Part shown: positions 56,171-64,000 of the stretch, piece after piece | Position numbering within the stretch: the first letter of the stretch is position 1 | How the letters are laid out: each line of letters starts with the position of its first letter | Assembly: GCF_023065955.2 (NCBI RefSeq) | Contig: NW_026622985.1 | Coordinates: forward strand, 1,076,001-1,140,000 | Source of the DNA: Ursus arctos | Lineage: Eukaryota; Chordata; Mammalia; Carnivora; Ursidae | DNA length: 64,000 nucleotides | Direction of reading: 5' to 3' | Notes under the pieces: generated by a model | What the model was told of the DNA's origin: nothing | Databases searched by the model: none | The model's input: only the letters and a program-made list of their open reading frames with translations | Made by a program: the position numbers and the translations under genes

Positions 56171-57210
56171 AGAATACCTGTAAGTATGTCTTCACTGGAA
56201 AAAGTGTCTGTTCATATCTTCTGCTCATTTTTTGATTTGATTATTTGTTTCTCGTGTATTGAGTTTGAGAAGTTCTTTGTAGATCTTGGATACCAGTCTT
56301 TTATCTGTAGCATCATTTGCAAATATATTCTCCCATTCCATGGGCTGCCTCTTAGTTTTTTTAACTGTTTCCTTGGCTGTGCAGAAGCTTTTTATATTGA
56401 TGAAGTCCCACAAGTTCATTTCTTCTTTTGTTTCTCTTGCCTTTGGAGATGTGTCATGAAAAAATTTGCTGTCAGAGAGGTTGCACCCTATGTTCTCCTC
56501 TAGGATTGTGATGGATTCCTGTCTCACATCGAGGTCTTTCATCCACTTGGAGTTTATCTTTGTGTATGGTGTGAGAGAGTGGTCAAGTTTCATTCTTTTG
56601 CATGTAGCTGACCAATTTTCCCAGCACCATTTATTGAAGAGACTGTCTTTTTCCACTGGATGTTTTTTCCTGCTTTGTCAAAGATTAGTTGCCCATAGAG
56701 TCGAGGGTCCATTTCTGGGGTTTCTATTCTGTTCCATTGGTCTATGTGTCTGTTTTTGTGCCAGTAACATGCTGTCTTTGTAGTATAGCTTGAAATCTGG
56801 TAATGTGATGCCCCCAGCTTTGTTTTTCCTTTTCAACAATTCCTTGGCGATTCAGGGCCTTTTCTGGTTCCACACAAATTTAAGGGCTGTTTGTTCCAGT
56901 TCTTTGAAAAATGTCCTTGGTATTTTGATCGGGATGGCATTGAAAGTGTAGATTGCTCTGGGTAGCATAGACATTTTAACTATGTTTATTCTTCTGATCC
57001 ATGAGCATGGCATATTTTTCCATCTTTTTGTGTCTTCTTCAATGTCTTTCAAGAGTGATCTGTAGTTCCTAGAATATAGATCCTTTACCTCTCTGGTTAA
57101 GTTAATTCTGAGAAAATGTATGATTTTTGGTGCTATTGTAAATGGAATCGATTCCCCAATTTCTCTTTCTTTAGTCTCATTGTTCGTGTATAGAAATGCA
57201 ACTGATTTCT

Positions 57211-57421
57211 TTTTTTTTTTTTTAAGATTTTATTTATTTTATTTATTTGACACAGAGAGGGAGAGAGAGCCAGCGAGAGAGGGAACACAAGCAGGGGGAG
57301 TGGGAGAGGAAGAAGCAGGCACATAGTGGAGGAGCCTGATGTGGGGCTCGATCCCATAACGCCGGGATCACGCCCTGAGCTGAAGGCAGACGCTTAACCG
57401 CTGTGCCACCCAGGCGCCCCT
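57211..57421 (-). mobile_element. Young can-SINE in the inverted L1 part
   Basis: Minus-strand. Target duplication GAAATGCAACTGATTTCT at 57193-57210 and 57422-57439, perfect over 18 bp. Younger than the L1 insertion. Confidence 0.96.
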
Positions 57422-57812
57422 GAAATGCAACTGATTTCTGAGCATTGATTTTGTATCCTGCCACATTACTGAATTGTTCTATAAGTTCTAGTAGTTTGGG
57501 GGTGGAGTCTTTTGGGTTTTCCATATAGAGTATTATGACACTTTTCCAATGAAGACATACAAATGGCTAACAGACACATGAAAAAATGTTCAAAATCATT
57601 AGCCATCAGGGAAATTCAAATCAAAACCACATTGAGATACCACCTTATGCCAGTTAGAATGGCAAAAATTGACAAGGCAAGAAGCAACAAATGTTGGCGA
57701 GGATGTGGAGAAAGGGGATCCCTCTTACACTGTTGGTGGGAATGCAAGTTGGTACAGCCACTTCGGAAAACAGTGTGGAAGTCCCTTAAAAAGTTAAAAA
57801 TAGAACTACCCT

Positions 57813-58136
57813 ATGATCCACCCAGCAATTGCACTACTGGGTATTTACCCCAAAGATACAGACGTAGTGAAGAGAAGGGCCATATGCACCCCAATGTTCA
57901 TAGCAGCATTATCCACAATAGCTAAATTGTGGAAGGAGCCGAGATGCCCTTCAACAGATGACTGGATTAAGAAGATGTGGTCCATATATACAATGGAATA
58001 TTACTCAGCCATCAGAAAGAACGATTTTACAACATTTGCAGCAACATGGATGGGATTGGAGGAGATAATGCTAAGTGAAATAAGTCAAGCAGAGAAAGAC
58101 AATTATCATATGGTTTCACTCATTTATGGAACATAA
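57813..58136 (+). pseudogene. L1 ORF2 C-terminal fragment
   Basis: The longest clean ORF2 piece in the window, 107 codons to the ORF2 stop at 58136. It carries [38 protein letters not shown] and a SEISQAEKDNYHMVSL ending, the conserved ORF2p C-terminal segment. It lies in the sense half of the twin-primed L1. Endonuclease and RT are not on this strand, so it is not functional. Confidence 0.88.
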
Positions 58137-58721
58137 GAAGTAGAAAGATTGGTAGGAGAAGGAAGGGAAGAATGAAGGGGGGGGGAAACAGAAGGGAGAA
58201 TGAACCACGAGAGACTATGGACTCTGGGAAACAAACTGAGGGCTTCAGAGGGGAGAAGGGTGGGGGATTGGGATAGGCCAATGATGGGTATTAAGGAGGG
58301 CACATATTGCATGGAGCAGTGGGTGTTATACACAAACAATGAATCATGCAACACTACATCAAATACTAAGAATGTACTGCATGGTGACCAACATAACATA
58401 ATAAAAAATTATTATTAAAAAAAGAAAGAAAGAATATCTATAAGTTAAACAATTCCTGAATTTATATGCCAGACTTGTGAAGAAGCAAAATTATAGATAA
58501 ACCATAAATTGTCCTCTCAATTCCTAATAATATTTTCAAACCAAGAAATGCTGATTTTTGTCGAGGCCAGAAAACTTCTCCTAAACACCTTCTCTTCTCA
58601 TGTGATTATATCTGAAATTTAAAGTTTTTTAAATTCTATATTATTTTATTTGCTACTCTTAATGTGTGGAATTCTTGCCTCCCCAAGTAAATTATCAGTC
58701 CTTTGAGGGAAGACAGACTAC

Positions 58722-59056
58722 ATTTTTTAAAAATTAAATTCAAGTTAATTAACATATAGTGTAGTATTGGTTTCAGGAGTAGAATTTAATGATTCATCAC
58801 TTACATGTAACACCCAGTGCTCATTGCAATAGGTGCCCCCCTTAATACCCATCACCCATTTAGCCCATCCCCCCACCCATCTCCCCTCCAGCAACCCTCA
58901 GTTTGTTCTGTATAGTTAAGAGTCTCTTATGGTTTTCCTCCCTCTCTCTTTTTATCTTATTTTACTTTCCTTCTCTTCCCCTATGTTCACCTGCTTTGTT
59001 TCTTAAATCCCACATGAGTGAAATCATATATTTGTCTTTCTCTTACTGACTTATGA
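58722..59056 (-). mobile_element. Truncated L1 3'UTR
   Basis: Same subfamily as 37470-38212: AGTTAATTAACATATAGTGTAG through GACTTATGAAA in reverse. 5' truncated. Confidence 0.87.
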
Positions 59057-59290
59057 AATTAAAAGTTTTGATCAATTTTTATTTTATTTTCTTCTGTTAT
59101 AAAATACATCTGAGGCATGATGTTGTTTTATATATAAATTTGCTTAGATAATTTTATTGTTCTTTTTTGTGAACACAGAATTTTTAATCTGATTATATAT
59201 GTTAATTATAAAAATTAAATACTACTCATAATACTGAAAACTAGTACTAATTAGTGTTGACATTTTGTTTAATAGAGTTATTGTTTTCTC

Positions 59291-59291
59291 C

Positions 59292-59334
<43 letters not shown>

Positions 59335-59357
59335 TTCTTTTCTTTTCTTTCTTTCTT
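59291..59357. repeat. (TTTC)n microsatellite
   Basis: CTTT units, then TTTTC units. No SINE body adjoins it. Confidence 0.95.
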
Positions 59358-60599
59358 CTTTCTCTCATTCCTTCCCCTTAAATAATGCAAACTCTGATTA
59401 TAGTATATATATTCTTATGATCTGTTTTTTACTTACCCATATATGTTGGACATATTTTCCCTTAAGATTTAATGGCTGCATAGTATTTCACTGTATCATG
59501 TATTACTAAATTCACTATATCATTTATTACTAGAATTTAGTAATAATTCCTGTTGACATGTTCATTTATTTTCTTAGAATACATTTCTGCAATTGAAATT
59601 GATGATATGCACATGCTTTGGGCCTTTTTAGAAAACCTACTGTATTGGCTATAATTGATATACAAAAAGCTATACTTATTTAATCTATACAACTTCTGTT
59701 TATTACCCTTCCCAACCACTTCCTTACCTGAGGGCAGGGTGGAGTGTGGGAGGGCAAAGGGAACAGGCAGCCTCCTGAAATCTTGCCAGGCAATCACCAC
59801 AGGGTTCTGAGCTTCCCCTGGAGGCTGCAGCTTGCTCTGGGGTAGGGGTTCCTTTCCACTTCCAACCTGAGTCTGACTTCTTTGGCTGGCAAACTGAGAT
59901 GACGCATCTCCAAATCTGGGATAACCAGGAACCACTGCCCTCTACCGTTTGCAGTGCTGTGAGGATTTAAATCCTAATCAAAACCAAGCTCCCAGCCCAG
60001 AAGAATGCCTTATCTGTGAGTTTTCCTTCAGAGAGCTCCTAGAGCTCTCATTTTGCAGGGCTGAGCTGCAAAATGTTCACCTACTAATTAGGAAAATTCA
60101 ACATTTGGAAAAGGAGAATGAGAACAAGTAGTTACAGCCAGATTCCTAGATTTAGAGCACTGAAGAAACGTCCTTGAAAGGATAAATTATATGAAATAGA
60201 AAAGTGGCAGCAGAATATAAGATTAAGGGAAAGATGATCTTCTGGAGAACATTTGCAGACTTCTGAAACACACCTAGGGATGCCTAGAAGCTCTGTGTGG
60301 GCTCCTTTGAGACTTCCCTCAGCTCTGAGCCTGCCCAGGCCACACAGCTGCTGCACAGGGACACAGGCGGGGCAGCAGACCCAGAGACCCTACCCCTGAT
60401 ACATGTTCTAGGCTCTAGCCGAGACCAACTCCCCAGCTCCCAAGATATGGAACCAGATTTCAGCTCTAGCCTATCTGGCTTGGGGACTACCTAGAACATT
60501 TTTTTTTGAAAATCCATTATACTTTCTTTTCTTTGGAAAGGGAGCTGCCGGTTACACTTTGTTATTGTGTCATTTGTTTCCAGCTACGATTTTGTCAAG
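59358..60599. other. Unique sequence, GC content rising
   Basis: 59420-59640 has weak L1/L2-like text (GGCTGCATAGTATTTCACTG). 59700-60500 is more GC-rich. A minus frame of 132 codons (59935-59537) and a plus frame 59949-60131 with a Glu/Lys-rich end have no recognised homology or splice context. Confidence 0.4.
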
Positions 60600-60730
60600 T
60601 CGACAGGGCAAGTATTGTTATTTTCCTTATTTAACTGGATGGACTGAAGCCTGGAGCAGGATAACAACTTGGCTGAGGTAACAGCTAAATGGCGAGACAG
60701 CTAAGGTGGGAGCCAGAGGATTAGCTTGTG
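60600..60730 (-). mobile_element. MIR SINE
   Basis: TATTGTTATTTTCCTTATTTAA, TGGACTGAAGCCTGGAGCAG and CTTGGCTGAGGTAACAGC follow the MIR core in reverse. Confidence 0.8.
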
Positions 60731-61609
60731 TGCCACCTGCCCTCTGGGACCCTAGGAATGGTCTGAGACCCAGCAAGAGGCAGCAAAGGGTTTGGACAGC
60801 AAAGGGACTTCATCCCATCCCCTCACTTATGGAGGCCAACAACATTGAGGACACAAAGCAGGGAGGTCTTTATTCCTTTGTCTTGTGCCGTTTTTAATTC
60901 TTGCTTTTTGATAAAATGCTGCACAATGTAGTATGTAGGCTTTGGACCAACAAAGGGTTATTTACTGTTCAAGGCCTGCCGCCTCCTTGCCCCTGAGCCA
61001 CTATCCCAGCTCAGTAATTCTAAGGCCCTCCAGCTGTGTGCCTTCCCTCAGGCTCCTTTCCTTGGAATTCTGGGGTTCCTCCTGGAGCTGTAAATGCCCC
61101 ATGGAGGCTCATGCCTTCCATTTGAACCTTTGAACCTCCTCCAGCACTTCTCTTCCAGGCCACCAGCGGTCACCACACTCTGCATAGAATTCTTCAGTTT
61201 GGGGGCTGCCCCAGGTGCCTCCTGCAAAGTTTGGGATTACACTCAATAATCCCAATGAGGGTGGGATGGGGGATGTCAGGTTGGGTGATCACCCTCAAGC
61301 TGGCTGAGACCATTCTCATGTCTTCAGGTTACTGGGCAAAATTTCCCTCAACCCCTTCCCTATGGGTCCTGTCAGTTCGTAATGGGTAGGGTAAAGGTGT
61401 GTATTGGCCTTTGAGAGCTCACTTTCTTCAAATCTCGCTTACATTTTTCTTTACTGGCATAAATATTTGTTTGCCCAGGGGTTCACACTGATAGCACAAC
61501 GCTTGTCCTCCAATTCTGTCCCTATAGCTCAGGAGTGAGGGTAGGGGTGGTGATGTTTCTTGGAGGCTTCACATAATAGGTTAAACAGTTCTCTTGCTGA
61601 GATAACCTT
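60731..61609. other. Unique sequence
   Basis: No gene or clear repeat. Frames of 63 codons at 60706-60897 and 60942-61133 are unsupported. Confidence 0.45.
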
Positions 61610-61723
61610 GGGCTTCTGGGGCAAGTTGAGCAGCTTTGCTCTATGGGTTCAAATCCCATCTCAACTACCTTCTTACTGGTTCTGGAAAACCTGGGCGATT
61701 CCTTAAACCTCTCTAAGACAATG
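61610..61723 (+). mobile_element. MIR SINE, left part
   Basis: CTATGGGTTCAAATCCCATCT (tRNA-like B-box region), then CTGGGCGATTCCTTAAACCTC. The MIR core resumes at 62183 after the MLT1. Confidence 0.82.
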
Positions 61724-62182
61724 TGCTGGGTTGAAATTCATGTTCACCTGGAACCTGAGAATGTGAACTTATTTGGAAATAAGGTCTTTGCAGATATAGT
61801 GAGTTAAGATGAGATCATACTGAATTAGGGTGGGTCTTAAATCCAACAAATGATGTCCTTATTAGAAGAGAAGAGGTCACAGAGAGACTGGCACACAGAA
61901 AAGAGGGCCACCTGAAGATAGAGGCAGAGCCTGGAGTGATACGTCCACGAGCCAAGGAATGCCAGGGAGCGGCAGAAACCACCTGCCTCTAGAAAGACGC
62001 AAGAAGGACTTTTCCCTACAGCCTTTAGAGGGAGCATTCACCTGCTGACACCTTGAAGCATGGAGCATGGAGCATGACACTTTTGGACTTTTGGCTTCCC
62101 AAACTATGAGAAAATACATTTCTGTTGTTTTAAATCACTCAGTTTGTGGTAATTTGTTACAGCAGCATGGGAAACTAATACA
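61724..62182 (+). mobile_element. MLT1-type MaLR LTR
   Basis: TGCTGGGTTGAAATTCATG start, ACTTATTTGGAAATAAGG, TGATGTCCTTATTAGAAGAG, TTCTGTTGTTTTAAATCAC and GAAACTAATACA end: an ERVL-MaLR LTR in order. It is inserted in the MIR. Confidence 0.88.
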
Positions 62183-62344
62183 CTCAGTTTCTTCAGCTGC
62201 AAAACAGGGATAATATCACCTCAGGGGTTGCTGTGAAATTAAATAATATAATGTTTTATGAATGGCTGTGTGGTCACTCTGATAGCCAGAGTGATATGCC
62301 TAGCTTTTTGCCGGCATATAGTAAGCCCTTAAAATGTTATTACT
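62183..62344 (+). mobile_element. MIR SINE, right part
   Basis: CTCAGTTTCTTCAGCTGCAAA, GGGGTTGCTGTGAAATTAAA and CATATAGTAAGCCCTTAAAA complete the MIR begun at 61610. Confidence 0.85.
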
Positions 62345-63154
62345 TGGGCAGCCCTTGGGCAGATTCTTTGCTTTTGAGGGTTGTCATGGTCGACAGCTCC
62401 CGATCCTTGGGAATCCCCTCGCACTTCATCTCAGGGCACCTTCTTTTTTGCTCTTCACCCAGTTAGCAAATCCTTCGAGCCAACACCCTCCATGGCAGCA
62501 CTGGGGCACTGTGGGGACCCCCTTCTTGTTTTCTCAGTGCTCTGCTCCTCTCAGGAGCATGAGCCATGGCTGAGGCTATGCCCTCCACCTTTGTGGACTT
62601 CTCCCCACTTGCTTGGCCCTCTAGTCGCCTTCCCAAGTGGTACCAGTTTACTGGACACAAGCATAATGTGGCCAGCGGCCACTATATTACATTTTTGCTT
62701 GTGAGGGCTGGAGGGGCCCTTGAGAGGGCCAGGCACCTTTAGTGAGTGGCTGACATCTTGTCCCAGAGCCACCCCACAGCAGCTGAAGGGCTAGGGCAAT
62801 CCTGAGAGTTTTTCTGCATTCCATTCCACTGTGTCTTGTCATCCACATCTGAAATGAATCACAACATCTCAGCCACAGCTTAATTCCCCTCACAGATTCC
62901 CACGCTGTTCTCTCAGAACAAAAACCAGTTCCAGTAACTACTTCTAAACAGTCTCAGCCCACTGCTGCCAGCTCCCATCTTTGTCACTGTGGGCAGCAGG
63001 TGGACCCCTTGTCCACCTCTCATCTTCTGTTTCCGAACAGGCAGAGCCATACCTGATACAAGATAGAGGTGATTCAAGCCCAGAGCCTTTCCTTCAGGTT
63101 ATCAAGGATCAGTATCAAGGGTATCTGAGATGGTTAATTGATAACCAAATTCAT
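62345..63154. other. Unique GC-richer sequence
   Basis: Overlapping frames in several phases (62334-62573, 62381-62704, 62981-63346) with no recognised product. No splice or promoter signal I would defend. Confidence 0.45.
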
Positions 63155-63235
63155 CAGTTCACCAAATGTTCATTCTGCACTTCCCATGTACTAGGCAGAG
63201 TGCTATATGTTGGAATTTTAAAAATAAGTGAGGAT
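63155..63235 (-). mobile_element. L2 3' end fragment
   Basis: TCACCAAATGTTCATTCTGC, CATGTACTAGGCAGAGTGC read as the reverse of the L2 3' terminus. Confidence 0.65.
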
Positions 63236-63485
63236 CTCTTATGCTGCTTTCCTGTTAAGTCCACCAAGTCAACCCCCACCACTCCCACTGCTGCACGAAA
63301 AGGTCCAGGAGCTGCAGTTACAGGAACTCCATGGATTACAAGATAATTCTACCACTGATCATCTATAAAATATCAGAAATGTCTTAATGTACCCAAGAGG
63401 TATTGTTCCTGTCCACTTTATCTTAGGTGTTTTTTAAATATGTCTGCAAATTTCTTGAAACCTGTCCTATCAAGAGGAAGAGTCT
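63236..63485. other. Unique sequence
   Basis: Nothing recognised. Confidence 0.45.
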
Positions 63486-63690
63486 GGGGCACCTGGGTGG
63501 CTCAGTCAATTGAGTCTCTGAGTCTTGATTTTGGCTCAGGTTATGATCTCAGGGTCGTGGGTTCGAGCCCCGCATTGAGCTCTGCGCTCAGCAAGAAGTC
63601 GCCTTGAAGATTCTCTCTCTCTCTCCCTCCGTCCCTCCCCCAAGCATTTGCTCTCTAAATAAATTAATAAATAAGTCTTTAAAAAAACAG
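63486..63690 (+). mobile_element. Older can-SINE
   Basis: GGGGCACCTGGGTGGCTCAG head, GGGTTCGAGCCCCGC B-box, (CT)n body, AAATAAATTAATAAATAAG tail. The target duplication is not clear. Confidence 0.9.
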
Positions 63691-63712
63691 AGGTGCAGTC
63701 AATGACACCTCT

Positions 63713-64000
63713 TGTATCTTAGCTCAGGTTGCTATAACAAAATACCACGGCCTGGGGCTTAAATAACAGTTATTTCTCACAGATCTGGAGACTGAGAGTC
63801 TGAGTTCAAGGTGCCAATGTGGTTGGGTTCTGGTGAGCATCCTCTTCCTGGATTACAGCTTTTTGCTGTGTCTTCACTTGGCAGAGACAGAGAGAGGGAG
63901 GAAGCTCTCTGTGTCTCTGTGAGGGCCCCACCCTCAAACTTCATCTAACTGTAATTATTTCCCAAAAGAACCCATCTCCAAATATCATCACATTAGGGAG
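63713..64000 (-). mobile_element. MLT1-type MaLR LTR, cut by window edge
   Basis: Reverse complement reads ATTTGGAGATGGGTTC, GGGTGGGGCCCTCACAG, CTGTGAGAAATAAC and ends CTAAGATACA at 63713. The U3 start lies beyond the window. Confidence 0.85.

Larger units (their letters stand above)
56186..58430 (+). mobile_element. Young L1 with 5' inversion (twin-primed)
   Basis: One insertion bounded by AGAATACCTGTAAGT (56171-56185) and AGAATATCTATAAGT (58431-58445), 13 of 15 identical. The left part (56186 to about 57537) is ORF2 RT-to-C-terminal sequence on the minus strand. The right part (57538-58430) continues ORF2 and 3'UTR on the plus strand, ending in an A-rich tail. The same ORF2 stretch (CTTTTCC, GAAGACATAC) lies at the outer end of the left part and at the start of the right part. 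So the two parts are adjacent in the L1, as expected for twin priming. Confidence 0.93.

Noticed and set aside
59537..59935. 132-codon minus-strand frame in GC-richer DNA
   Set aside because: The composition changes halfway and there is no domain. Length alone is not evidence in this setting.
59949..60131. 60-codon frame with a coiled-coil-like end
   Set aside because: Suggestive Glu/Lys-rich end but very short. No flanking splice signal or homology that I can support.
62334..63346. Frames of 79-121 codons near the right end
   Set aside because: Several overlap in different phases, and the one at 62981-63346 overlaps an L2 fragment. No gene evidence.

Overview
The window is mammalian nuclear DNA with no protein-coding gene that I can support. 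It is dominated by layered retroelements. Many SINE copies have a tRNA-Lys-like head, a CT-rich body and an AAATAAATAAAATCTT tail. These are carnivore can-SINEs, and their body sequence is the form I associate with bears and the giant panda. The young L1s and one class I LTR family are also of carnivore type, so a caniform carnivore, probably an ursid, is the best guess. The host is an inference; the repeats themselves are read directly.

Bases 1-10986 are a cluster of one endogenous retrovirus (ERV) family. A plus-strand copy enters from the left edge and ends with a polypurine tract and a 3' LTR at 3104. Twenty-six bases later a minus-strand provirus (3131-10986) begins, bounded by LTRs and a perfect 5-bp duplication ATAAT. 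It has a primer-binding site complementary to tRNA-Lys(1,2). Both copies are broken, lack most of pol, and share the same unusual join of RNase H directly to env. Two more LTRs of the family have inserted into the plus copy. A solo LTR lies at 42606-43316 and an LTR fragment at 18727-19089.

From 11 to 26 kb is a block of L1 upon L1: an old L1 3' end, a nearly complete minus-strand L1 (12884-18726), an L1 deletion derivative with 5'UTR, ORF1 start and 3' end only (20290-22295), and old ORF2 sequence. From 26 to 47 kb is mostly unique intergenic DNA carrying SINEs, truncated L1 tails and ancient repeats (MIR, L2, L3/CR1-like, MER5A, a palindromic DNA transposon). From 47 to 54 kb is a second nearly full-length but decayed minus-strand L1. 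An L1 with a 5' inversion (twin priming) lies at 56186-58430. The last 5.5 kb is more GC-rich unique DNA with MIR, L2 and two MLT1-type LTRs.

Every reading frame over about 60 codons is either retroelement ORF debris or looks like chance. The points of interest are structural: a tail-to-tail ERV pair, LTR U3 exchange, L1 rearrangements and several dated nestings. RepeatMasker and a carnivore genome alignment would settle most family names given here.
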